18,169 bases of DNA from JAJPKE01 sp052143275. Its GTDB lineage: Bacteria > Chloroflexota > Ktedonobacteria > Ktedonobacterales > JADMIN01. The translations under genes and the position numbers were made by a program. The DNA lies in NCBI GenBank assembly GCA_052143275.1, contig JBKQTH010000218.1:1-18169 (forward strand), written 5' to 3'. The notes under the pieces are model-generated. The model was not told where the DNA came from. It was given only the letters and a program-made list of their open reading frames with translations, and searched no databases. Positions within the stretch are counted from its first letter, which is position 1. Each line of letters opens with the position of its first letter. Below, piece by piece: positions 1 to 7,009 of the stretch.

Positions 1-414
1 GGGAAAGCCAACCATTAGGCGCCCGGCATTACCTGGCCCGAGACCATCAATGTCTTTCTCCGGAGGCAGAACTTCGGTAACGACCCGCTGCCGAATATGC
101 CGGGGGAGTGGAAGCAAGAGCACCACACCATCTATCGTACTGTCTGCACCCATAGCTGCCACGGCACTACGTAGCGTTGCCTCAGATGTCGTGTCGGGAA
201 ATGCGCGCAAGAGACAATCCAGGCCGGTCTGCAGACACGAGCGGGCGACCTGACCCGCATACAAAGCTGCAGTTGGATTGTCACCCACCGAAATGAGGAC
301 AATCCGGACTGGGCGACCTAACTCTACCAGCCGCTTCGCCGCTGTCGGCAGCATCCGCTCCCGTAGCTCAGCGGCCAGGCGGCGGCCATCTAGCAGTGTC
401 GCGCTTTCGGGCAT
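1..414 (-). CDS. folD: FolD-family protein (methylenetetrahydrofolate dehydrogenase/cyclohydrolase homologue), 5' part only
   Basis: The visible 138 residues start at an ATG preceded by AAGGTGAT and run off the left edge. Family landmarks are LLDGRRLAAELRER (7-20), VGDNPTAALY (43-52), IDGVVLLLPLP (94-104), and EKDIDGLGPGNAGRL (119-133). FolD normally oxidises 5,10-methylene-THF with NADP and then hydrolyses methenyl-THF in the cytosol. By-eye alignment to E. coli FolD shows two striking changes. The catalytic Lys of the YxxxK motif (K54 in E. coli) is Val56. The Gln of the VQLPLP motif (Q98) is Leu100. The third key residue, Asp121, is kept. The usual FHP after DVDG reads LGP. The family call is firm; normal cyclohydrolase activity is doubtful. 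The NADP-binding half lies outside the window. Confidence 0.85.
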   Translation of the reverse strand, partial: MPESATLLDGRRLAAELRERMLPTAAKRLVELGRPVRIVLISVGDNPTAALYAGQVARSCLQTGLDCLLRAFPDTTSEATLRSAVAAMGADSTIDGVVLLLPLPRHIRQRVVTEVLPPEKDIDGLGPGNAGRLMVGFP

Positions 415-471
415 AAGATCACCTTGGAAGCACTAGTCTACGCGCGAAAAGCCGCCGCTACACTATGATTA

Positions 472-485
472 CATGATATATCATG
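472..485. promoter_or_regulatory. 14-nt perfect palindrome upstream of the folD-like gene
   Basis: CATGATATATCATG reads the same on both strands. It lies about 58 bp upstream of the folD-like start and just past the end of the response-regulator gene, in the only gap between these two minus-strand genes. It could be an operator. No clear -35/-10 pair was found beside it, so the role is inferred from symmetry and position only. Confidence 0.3.
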
Positions 486-502
486 CGTCCAGAAGACGCT
501 CC

Positions 503-967
503 TCACGAGTGAGACTCAGTTGGGTGGGGACTAGCCGGCAGGTACTGATGTGCAAGTTCGGCAATCTCATCTAGTGAGAATGGTTTGGTGAGATGAGCGA
601 CTGCGCCCACCTCCTTGGCGAGTTCTTGCAGAGTGTCCCGACCGGAGCACAGTACAATGGGAGTGTCATGCCAGCCGGGCAAACGACGTAAGCTAGGTGC
701 CAGCTCATCACTGTCCTCGTCCGGCAGGGTGGCGTCCAGTAGAATCAGGCCCGGTGGCTCGGGAGGAGTATGGCTCAGTAGATCCCTGACGCTGGGCGAG
801 GCATGTACCGAAAAACCTTCATCTTCATGAAGGAACGAGACGAGTAAATCTACAATCGCCGGGTCGTCGTCAATGACCAGCACGTAGTCGCGTTTGGTCT
901 CCGCTGACGCCGCTGGCGCGGAGAAACGCAGCTGGTTACCATCCAGCTTACCGCTGAACGCATCCAT
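503..967 (-). CDS. Single-domain response regulator (receiver domain only)
   Basis: 154 residues. After an N-terminal extension of about 27 residues there is one receiver domain: YVLVIDDDPAIVDLL with the acidic pocket D33-D35, the phospho-acceptor D78 in LILLDATLPDED, the switch Ser108 in VLCSGRD, and K128 in LTKPF. No DNA-binding or enzyme output domain follows, so it probably acts by protein-protein contact, like CheY or Spo0F, in a two-component relay. The start was chosen because AGGAG sits six bases before this ATG; an upstream ATG at 971 is in another frame. No histidine kinase is encoded in the window, so its partner is unknown. Confidence 0.88.
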   Translation of the reverse strand: MDAFSGKLDGNQLRFSAPAASAETKRDYVLVIDDDPAIVDLLVSFLHEDEGFSVHASPSVRDLLSHTPPEPPGLILLDATLPDEDSDELAPSLRRLPGWHDTPIVLCSGRDTLQELAKEVGAVAHLTKPFSLDEIAELAHQYLPASPHPTESHS

Positions 968-1074
968 TCATTGCTCCTAACCTGAAAGCAGACCTCACAT
1001 GGGCTGTGCAGATAGACTTCGGGGCACTCCAGTGGCAATCTCAGGCATAGTTTCTCCATCGAGACATCGAGGAC

Positions 1075-1104
1075 TTGACCCGCCTGATCGCCACTGTCTA
1101 TACC
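1075..1104 (+). promoter_or_regulatory. Possible sigma-70-type promoter for the EPSP-synthase-like gene
   Basis: TTGACC (1075-1080) and TATACC (1099-1104) are separated by 18 bp, about 85 bp before the start codon of the plus-strand gene at 1189. Each box has one or two mismatches to consensus. Downstream, 1125-1135 is a small palindrome (GTGCA-G-TGCAC), and GTGCAGT recurs at 1163-1169, which might mark a regulator site. Evidence is sequence match only. Confidence 0.35.
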
Positions 1105-1188
1105 AGCATGTGAGCAGCATATATGTGCAGTGCACTTTTAAGATACTATGTAGTAGCGGAAAGTGCAGTATGTCTCTAGGGAACTTTA

Positions 1189-2703
1189 ATGTCAAATTCT
1201 CCAGACAATGATGGTGATCTACCCTCAGCAATGAGACCATCGCCAAGAGTTTTCGTGCGGGCACCAAGCAAACCTGTCGAAACCGCATTGGTGAGCGGCA
1301 GTGAGTTGCAAAGATCACTGCTACCTACGGCCATAGTGCTCCCAGGCTCGAAATACTATACTCTGCGATTCCTCTTGAACGCGCTGCTCGCTGATGGAGA
1401 GAGTGTGGTGCGGTTCCCTGCCTGTAGCGATGATACTGCCGTCCTACTACGCTCCCTTCGCGCGCTCGGTGCCGAGGTCACTTGGGAGCCGGCTCCGCTC
1501 TCTGGAGCCGGTGTGCCAGTGGAGACCGCATGCTCCAGCGGAAGTACGTCTTGGCAGTTGCGTATTCGTGGGACCAGCGGTAGGTTGGCGCTCCCTCCCG
1601 GCAGCCAGTTACCGATGGGCAACGCCGGGGCTGTACTCAGGCTACTGCTTGGGCTTGGCGCCCTTCTCCCCGAGGTGACCTATACCACCGACCATGCAGG
1701 ATCATTGGGCCGGCGCCCAAACGCCGATCTTCTTGGTGCCCTGACCTTTCTGGGTATTCAGGTCGAAGCTCAGGGTGAAGGTGGATGCCTGCCAATCACT
1801 CTACGCGGAGGCCCTCCTCGGGGCGGTAGCCTTACTATCTCCGGTGCGCGCAGTTCGCAATACGTAAGTGCACTGCTCTATCTCGCGCCCCTCTTGCCGG
1901 AAGGATTAGAAATACGGATAGGTGACGAATTACGCTCACGCTCAATGGTGCGGGCAACCCTTAGCTCACTCGCGAGCGCCGGTATCCAGATTCAGGCAGC
2001 ACCGGACCTTAAGTGGTTTCATGTGCCAGGCGGTCAGGTTTTTCGAGCTCGCAGCTATGACGTGCCGGGAGATGGTCCAACTGCGGCGGCGTTGGTAGCC
2101 GCTGCTCTTGCACTGGGCAGACCTCTCACACTGGCTAGACTGGCCTACGGTGAACCTGATGTGGTGGCGCTTCTGGCTGCCTTACGCGACCTTGGCGCTC
2201 AGTTTACCGTCACGGAGGATGAGGAAGCCACCACCGGCCTTGGGACTCTTCATCTAGCAGCTGGTGCGGTAGACTCCCAGGATACTAGGCTTCATGGGGC
2301 CCGGATAGATGGAGATGCCTGTATTGATAGTGTGCCGGTTCTGGCAGCGATAGCCTGTTTCGCCCGCGGTGAAAGCCGCTTTGAGCGAGTCTCAACGTTA
2401 CGTTGGAAAGAGAGCGACCGGATAGCCGATCTCGCTCATGAGCTGCAGCGTGCCGGTTGTTGGGTAACACCTGGCGAGGATACCATCAGTGTATCAGGAC
2501 AGCCGGAGGGCATTGTTGGTGGGGTAACCGTAGAGGGGCATGATGATCACCGAGTGGTTCAGGCTCTGGCAATTGCTGCATTGCATTCGGCACACGGGTT
2601 GACTATCCAGGGCGCAGATGCGGTGGCCAAGAGCTATCCTGAGTTCTTCACCGCGCTCCAGCAGTGTGGTGCCCAGGTGTACGCTGCTGGAGTAGCTCCG
2701 TAG
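1189..2703 (+). CDS. aroA: Divergent EPSP synthase (AroA)-family enolpyruvyl transferase
   Basis: 504 residues, longer than the usual 430 or so because of an N-terminal extension of about 47 residues. AroA makes 5-enolpyruvylshikimate-3-phosphate from PEP and shikimate-3-phosphate in the cytosol. Landmarks are LPGSK (51-55), GNAG (144-147), SSQY (222-225), D380, RWKESDR (405-411), DDHR (452-455) and AKSYPEFF (480-487). Against E. coli AroA by eye, K22, R27, D313, E341, R344, R386 and K411 have counterparts (K55, R60, D380, E408, R411, R455, K481). The phosphate-binding Ser23 becomes Tyr56, Asn26 becomes Leu59, Thr97 becomes Ala148, and the PEP-binding Arg124 appears to become Ser172. AGGGAA precedes the ATG; Met15 is an alternative start. 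It may be a true but unusual AroA, or a paralogue with another substrate. No other shikimate gene is nearby. Confidence 0.75.
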   Translation: MSNSPDNDGDLPSAMRPSPRVFVRAPSKPVETALVSGSELQRSLLPTAIVLPGSKYYTLRFLLNALLADGESVVRFPACSDDTAVLLRSLRALGAEVTWEPAPLSGAGVPVETACSSGSTSWQLRIRGTSGRLALPPGSQLPMGNAGAVLRLLLGLGALLPEVTYTTDHAGSLGRRPNADLLGALTFLGIQVEAQGEGGCLPITLRGGPPRGGSLTISGARSSQYVSALLYLAPLLPEGLEIRIGDELRSRSMVRATLSSLASAGIQIQAAPDLKWFHVPGGQVFRARSYDVPGDGPTAAALVAAALALGRPLTLARLAYGEPDVVALLAALRDLGAQFTVTEDEEATTGLGTLHLAAGAVDSQDTRLHGARIDGDACIDSVPVLAAIACFARGESRFERVSTLRWKESDRIADLAHELQRAGCWVTPGEDTISVSGQPEGIVGGVTVEGHDDHRVVQALAIAALHSAHGLTIQGADAVAKSYPEFFTALQQCGAQVYAAGVAP

Positions 2704-2761
2704 AAGCGAACGCAGCCGGATAGCATCCCCTTCTACGGACCCGCCACCAGAAACTGCTCAG

Positions 2762-3205
2762 TTAAGACGCTCGTAGTCCCGCCAGCGTCAGCTCGATGTC
2801 GCGCCAAACTTGCTGGCGCCGTACTTCAAAGCTCGGCGGACGCAGTATTGTCCCGGGTTCACGGTTCGCTAGCCAATCACGCAATGCTTCTGCCCAGACT
2901 TCTTCGGGCTGGCGTCCAGTTTCCTGCGCTGCCCGAGCTGTAGCCCAAATGAGCTCCGTCTCCAGGCCACGTCTTGCTCGCCGCCGAGCCTTGTGCAGCG
3001 GGCCAGATATAGCTGCGCGCTCCATTGCGTCGAAATGGCGCAGAGAGGCCTGACTCTCCGAATCGATGCGGGCACTCCCCAGACTGACCGGTGCTATATC
3101 GACAGCGTGTCGAGCCGCCTCGGCTGCTTGTGCGACACGTGGTCGAGAATGTACCGCCTGACGGGCTGAATGTGCTGAATGTAACGTAGTCCACCAGAAT
3201 GACAT
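2762..3205 (-). CDS. Hypothetical basic protein
   Basis: 147 residues, not recognised. The reading frame is supported by a strong AGGAGG seven bases before the ATG and by tight convergent packing with the gene ending at 2703. The protein is rich in Ala, Arg and His: the first 35 residues have repeated His and Arg, residues 72-79 form an Arg cluster (KARRRARR), and residues 80-145 look helical and amphipathic (for example EEVWAEALRDWL, VRRQQVWRDIELTL). There is no signal peptide or membrane span and no Cys. The Arg cluster could bind nucleic acid, but that is speculation. Confidence 0.6.
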   Translation of the reverse strand: MSFWWTTLHSAHSARQAVHSRPRVAQAAEAARHAVDIAPVSLGSARIDSESQASLRHFDAMERAAISGPLHKARRRARRGLETELIWATARAAQETGRQPEEVWAEALRDWLANREPGTILRPPSFEVRRQQVWRDIELTLAGLRAS

Positions 3206-3225
3206 GGCTGGTCCTCCTCGTTCAC

Positions 3226-3338
3226 TATAGAACGCTTCTACTGGGTTTTCGCTCTCGTCGTTCCGAAGCTTATCAGTGTAGCATGCCTCGTGACTAACAG
3301 TATAACACGTATTAGAAAATATGTTCTATATTCAGAAC
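3226..3338. promoter_or_regulatory. Divergent intergenic region with two GTTCTATA-containing inverted repeats
   Basis: TAGAA-CGC-TTCTA lies at 3228-3240 and GTTCT-ATATTC-AGAAC at 3323-3338. Both sites share the 8-mer GTTCTATA: on the minus strand at 3233-3226 and on the plus strand at 3323-3330. They flank the stretch where promoters for the divergent neighbours (hypothetical protein, minus; receiver protein, plus) should lie. They may bind a common regulator. AT-rich -10-like boxes occur at 3298-3306, but no convincing paired -35 was found. Confidence 0.3.
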
Positions 3339-3469
3339 GGTTTATGGCCCGGATGGGTAACACGCACCTGAATTGAATGTCCAGCTACTCGCGGCTGTGG
3401 CGCAGCCCATTGGAACATCGCCATAAAGCTGCTACAATGCGTGGCAGGTACTACAGAGGCACGTACCAT

Positions 3470-4039
3470 ATGGAGTCGGGCAAGATGTACGGCCAAGCGC
3501 TCTCTTCTCAGGCAGTTAGTTACGCTTATCGCGGTAATCCACGCAGCCCGGCCAGGCGGACTTCGGGGGTGCAAGATGCCCTTCGGCCCGATGCCGACAC
3601 CGAGAGCAGCGAATCAGCCGCGGACAGTAAAGACCGGGTTGCTCCTTTTCCCGTCCACCGTGATGAAGCCAGTACAGTCATCTTGGTGGCCGAGAACGAG
3701 GTCAACAATCGCCGGCTTATTGAACACATACTGGCGGTAGCTGGATATAGGTACGTCTCGGCAACCAACGGCCTGGAAGTTTTGCGTATCCTCGATACCT
3801 GCCAGGTAGACGCTATACTGCTGGATCTTTCCATGCCACTATTAGACGGCTATCAGACAACCGAACAGGTGCGCCGGCGACCTGATGGTGCTAGCCTCCC
3901 TATCGTAGCGGTAACCGCCTATGCTATGAGTGAAGACCGCGAACGTGCTCTTCGGAGTGGCTGCACCGACTATCTGGCCAAGCCATTTCGCGCAAGCCAG
4001 TTGCTTGAGGTGGTCAGACGCGTGCTCTCGTCCAGATAG
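3470..4039 (+). CDS. Receiver-domain response regulator with long N-terminal extension
   Basis: 189 residues from this ATG. The first 68 or so residues are polar and of no known fold; the rest is a receiver domain at the C-terminus with no output domain after it. The phospho-acceptor is D119 in ILLDLSMPLLDGY, the switch Thr is T149 in VAVTAYAM, and the conserved Lys is K171 in LAKPF. The acidic pocket reads VAEN instead of the usual VEDN or VDDN, so the second acidic residue that helps hold magnesium (CheY Asp13) is Asn here (N76). The frame is open upstream to an ATG at 3377, but that extension lacks a ribosome site and looks noncoding; ATG 3485, with GGAG nine bases before it, is another possible start. 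No kinase is adjacent. Confidence 0.8.
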   Translation: MESGKMYGQALSSQAVSYAYRGNPRSPARRTSGVQDALRPDADTESSESAADSKDRVAPFPVHRDEASTVILVAENEVNNRRLIEHILAVAGYRYVSATNGLEVLRILDTCQVDAILLDLSMPLLDGYQTTEQVRRRPDGASLPIVAVTAYAMSEDRERALRSGCTDYLAKPFRASQLLEVVRRVLSSR

Positions 4040-4056
4040 TCCCCTAGTGCCGGTGC

Positions 4057-4962
4057 CTAACGCTCAATCAAAACTACGTGATTGCGCATGGTACCGACAC
4101 CCTCGACGGTGGATTCCACAAGGTCTCCGGGATGAAGAAACTCTGGAGGTGTTCGCGCAAAGCCCACACCGCTAGGAGTGCCGGTAGCAATGATATCTCC
4201 AGGTTCGAGTGTCAGTAACGCTGAGAGATGAGCAATCAGAGTGGCGACATTGAAGAGCATGAGGCCCGTGCTGCTGTCTTGCTTGGCAACGCCGTTGACC
4301 TCGAGATGTAACCGCAAATTCTGCGGATCGTGAATCTCATCAGCAGTAACGATACACGGGCCTATAGGACAGAAGCCATCTAGGCTCTTGCCCTGAAACC
4401 ATTGTATTCCAGGCCGGTTCTGTAGATCGCGGGCGGTAATGTCGTTCAGCACCGTATAGCCAAAGACATGGGCCAGGGCTTCCTCCTGGCTAATGTGACG
4501 CCCACCACGCCCGATCACCACCGCCAGCTCAACTTCCCAATCTATCTGCTCTGAGAGGATGGGATCGAACGGAATATCGGCAAAAGGACCAGTCACCGAT
4601 GTTACCGCTTTGGTAAAGATATTCGGAGAGTCTGGTAGCCGGACTTCCTTCCCCATGGCCCGAAACGACTCAGCCGCATGTTCGCTATAATTGCGGCCAA
4701 CACAGAAGATGTTTTTGCGTGGACGCGGAATCGGGGCCAGTATTTCAACGGCGTCCACGGAAACCGTCACCGGTTCCGGCCGATTAGAAAGCATTTTCTG
4801 TATGCGCTCGATTGCCGAGGTTCCGGCATCGATGAGCGCCAGCATATCATTGAATTCTGCTTTGGAATCAGTGCCCGGCAGTTCGGACACCGGTATGATC
4901 TTCTCTTCGTACCAGACGCCAAGGTGGCTACCGGCTGCATCACGGAATGTCAAAACTCGCAT
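4057..4962 (-). CDS. Fumarylacetoacetate hydrolase (FAH)-family protein
   Basis: 301 residues. An N-terminal domain (1-75) is followed by the FAH catalytic fold: IFCVGRNYSEHAAE (85-98), the metal-binding EVE (E143, E145) in DWEVELAVVIG, D174 in VLNDITARD, K192 in QGKSLDGF, and IATGTPSGVG (258-267). The family hydrolyses or isomerises C-C bonds in beta-dicarbonyl acids (acylpyruvases, homoprotocatechuate-pathway isomerases, oxaloacetate decarboxylases) using Mg or Mn; the exact substrate cannot be read. The start has AGGGGGA ahead of it; a longer frame to 5025 has no good ribosome site. It follows thiY by 56 bp on the same strand with no terminator seen, so it is probably the last gene of the TPP-controlled operon. 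Confidence 0.88.
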   Translation of the reverse strand: MRVLTFRDAAGSHLGVWYEEKIIPVSELPGTDSKAEFNDMLALIDAGTSAIERIQKMLSNRPEPVTVSVDAVEILAPIPRPRKNIFCVGRNYSEHAAESFRAMGKEVRLPDSPNIFTKAVTSVTGPFADIPFDPILSEQIDWEVELAVVIGRGGRHISQEEALAHVFGYTVLNDITARDLQNRPGIQWFQGKSLDGFCPIGPCIVTADEIHDPQNLRLHLEVNGVAKQDSSTGLMLFNVATLIAHLSALLTLEPGDIIATGTPSGVGFARTPPEFLHPGDLVESTVEGVGTMRNHVVLIER

Positions 4963-5018
4963 GAAATCCCCCTTCTCTTTCTTCCCCTCGCCACTACTAC
5001 AAGAGATCAGCACCAGCT

Positions 5019-6089
5019 TCAACATGGCAAGAATTGGTCGGTAAAAGCGGCAGCATAGTCGGGTGGGCTGGTGAGTGCCTGGTTGTTCGCATCAAACAGA
5101 GCATTGTGGCTATACATAAAGCTTGGGTAATCAGTCCACTTCTTGAGGGTTTGTGTGCCCCAGCAGGAGGTATCGGCGCTGTAGCGCGGGCTGAGATAAT
5201 CCTGGCTGTCATAGACCAGTTGCTTGTTGTCGAAGCTGCCGGCAGGCGCGCCCTGTATCAGTAGATTTGCCGCATCCTTCGGATGCTGAATGGCATAGGT
5301 ATAGCCCTCAGAAGTTGCCTTCAAGAAGCGCCTGATGACGTCAGGATGCTGGCTGATCAATTGCTGGTTGGTAATGATCACCGGCGAATAGTAGTCGGGC
5401 ATGCAGTAGTTGAGCAGTGGAAAAACATTGAGGGCGATACCCTGCTCCTGGGCTTCGATGCCTTCCCAACCCATGAAGACCCAGGCAAAATCGAACTGCC
5501 CACTCTTGAGCGCGACGATGGGATCAAGAGTGGTGGTAATGTCCTGGAAGCTGGTAGTGCTGGCTCCGCCGCAACTGAGTACCTGTGAAATCACTGGCTG
5601 CTCATAGGGCGCGCCGAAGCCGGCGTAGCGTTTTCCGGCGAGCTTGGCAACGGTGTCCAGGCCGGAAGACTTGAGCGAGACGAGAGCCGAAGTGTTGTGC
5701 TGTAGAATTGCGGCGATTGAGACCACCGGCAGGCCGGCGGCACGAGCGCTGGTTACTCCTTCAGTGAAACTGATACCAAAATCAGCCTGACCTGTACCTA
5801 CCAGTTCCTCGGGCGCGATCGAGCTCGAGTAAGGCAGCAGGGTAAGGTCGATACCTTGCTGCCGATACCACCCTTTCTCCATGGCCACGTAGATGCCGGT
5901 GTGGTTGGTATTTGGCGTCCAGTCAAGCGCTAGCTTGACATGAGCAACCGGCCCATCATAGGATGACGGCGAAGTCGCTTGGGACCCAAAACTGCAGCCG
6001 GCTAGCAGCAGCGGCACCACCACGAGCAGTAGGGTAACCGATGAGGGCAGCGTGCGCCGGCGACGCTGGCAGGGGAGCCAGGATAACAT
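5019..6089 (-). CDS. thiY: ABC transporter substrate-binding lipoprotein for a thiamine pyrimidine precursor (ThiY/NMT1-like)
   Basis: 356 residues. A basic stretch (RRRR) and a hydrophobic segment end in the lipobox LLAGC, with Cys32 the likely lipidated residue, so the mature protein is membrane-anchored on the outer face. The NMT1/THI5-like domain begins VKLALDWTPNTNHTGIYVAMEKGWY, the typical ThiY opening, and continues with GADFGIS-like and GYTYAIQHP-like segments of this fold. ThiY proteins bind formylaminopyrimidine or related HMP precursors and deliver them to ThiX. This ATG was preferred because GAGGTG sits seven bases upstream; an in-frame GTG at 6107 adds six residues. The yeast THI5 Cys-rich motif is absent, as expected for a transporter protein. 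It lies 29 bases after the thiX stop, under the upstream TPP riboswitch. Confidence 0.85.
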   Translation of the reverse strand: MLSWLPCQRRRRTLPSSVTLLLVVVPLLLAGCSFGSQATSPSSYDGPVAHVKLALDWTPNTNHTGIYVAMEKGWYRQQGIDLTLLPYSSSIAPEELVGTGQADFGISFTEGVTSARAAGLPVVSIAAILQHNTSALVSLKSSGLDTVAKLAGKRYAGFGAPYEQPVISQVLSCGGASTTSFQDITTTLDPIVALKSGQFDFAWVFMGWEGIEAQEQGIALNVFPLLNYCMPDYYSPVIITNQQLISQHPDVIRRFLKATSEGYTYAIQHPKDAANLLIQGAPAGSFDNKQLVYDSQDYLSPRYSADTSCWGTQTLKKWTDYPSFMYSHNALFDANNQALTSPPDYAAAFTDQFLPC

Positions 6090-6118
6090 AAGACAACACC
6101 TCTTCACACATATTCGCG

Positions 6119-7009
6119 CTAAAGACTTCCCTGGCGTCCCTGCTGGTAATACCAGGGCAATGCCAGCCGTTCTACCAGAGCGACCAACACAAAGAGACTG
6201 ATGCTTAACGCCGCCGTAACCAGTATGGCGGCCATTAACGCCGCTGTGGCAAAAGAATGTTGTTTGAGCTCCATGAAAAAACCTAAGCCCGCAGTGGCGC
6301 CAACGTACTCTCCAAAGATGGCTCCGATGACGCTATAGGCAACGGCGATGCGGATTCCCGAGAAGAGCGCTGGTAACGCACCCGGCAGCCGCACTGACCA
6401 GAAGAGCCTTATTGGGCCGGCGCCAAACGCGCGGTAAAGCTTGAGCAGCTCCGGGTCAGCAGAGCGTAGTCCATCGGCTAGGGCCACGGTGATCGGGAAA
6501 AAGCAGATCAGCGTAATGACTATCGCCTTGGAGTCCAGGCCGAATCCAAACCAAAGCACTAGGAGCGGCGCTAGAGCAATGATAGGGATAGTTTGTGAGG
6601 TAACCAGCACGGGATACAGCGCTCGGCGCAGCCAGGTAGAGAAGTCTATGAGGGTGGCGAAGAAAACTCCCGCCAGGAGCGCAGCGCCAAAACCTACCAT
6701 AGTCTCTTCAAGGGTTGCCAGTGTATTGCTCCAGAGCGGACCACGTTCGGCCAGTAGCGTTGTCCACACCGCCAGAGGAGTCGGCAGCAACACTGGATCT
6801 ATACTTGGTCGGCTGGCATACCACTGCCAGAATGCTACCATCGCACCGACAAGGAGCAGCGCCGGCGTCACCGCGTAAACTGCCCGCCTGCTCCAGCGAA
6901 GCGGAGCGGCGCTTCCCCAGCTCGCTACCTCGACCGTTCCACAGTTGGGATCGTCGCTTTCGTTTGCTTCATTACCAGATAAGCTGGAGACACGGTCGCG
7001 AATCTTCAT
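6119..7009 (-). CDS. thiX: ABC transporter permease for a thiamine pyrimidine precursor (ThiX-like)
   Basis: 296 residues, inner-membrane protein of the SsuC/TauC/ThiX type. A polar N-terminus of about 40 residues precedes a first span (about 43-64). Further hydrophobic spans are near 103-122, 132-157, 160-180, 219-240 and 255-280. The EAA loop that docks on the ATPase is at about 190-220 (YRAFGAGPIRLFWSVRLPGA). Its ATG overlaps the thiZ stop as ATGA, so the two are translationally coupled, and AGGAAG precedes the start. The family also carries sulfonates and taurine; the thiamine assignment rests on ThiY and the riboswitch. Confidence 0.87.
   Translation of the reverse strand: MKIRDRVSSLSGNEANESDDPNCGTVEVASWGSAAPLRWSRRAVYAVTPALLLVGAMVAFWQWYASRPSIDPVLLPTPLAVWTTLLAERGPLWSNTLATLEETMVGFGAALLAGVFFATLIDFSTWLRRALYPVLVTSQTIPIIALAPLLVLWFGFGLDSKAIVITLICFFPITVALADGLRSADPELLKLYRAFGAGPIRLFWSVRLPGALPALFSGIRIAVAYSVIGAIFGEYVGATAGLGFFMELKQHSFATAALMAAILVTAALSISLFVLVALVERLALPWYYQQGRQGSL

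Noticed and set aside
3377..3469. Longer N-terminus of the second receiver protein
   Set aside because: No Shine-Dalgarno sequence precedes ATG 3377; later ATGs at 3470 or 3485 are better placed.
4963..5025. Longer start for the FAH-family protein
   Set aside because: The extra 21 residues are unlike the family and lack a ribosome site, while the ATG at 4962 has a strong one.
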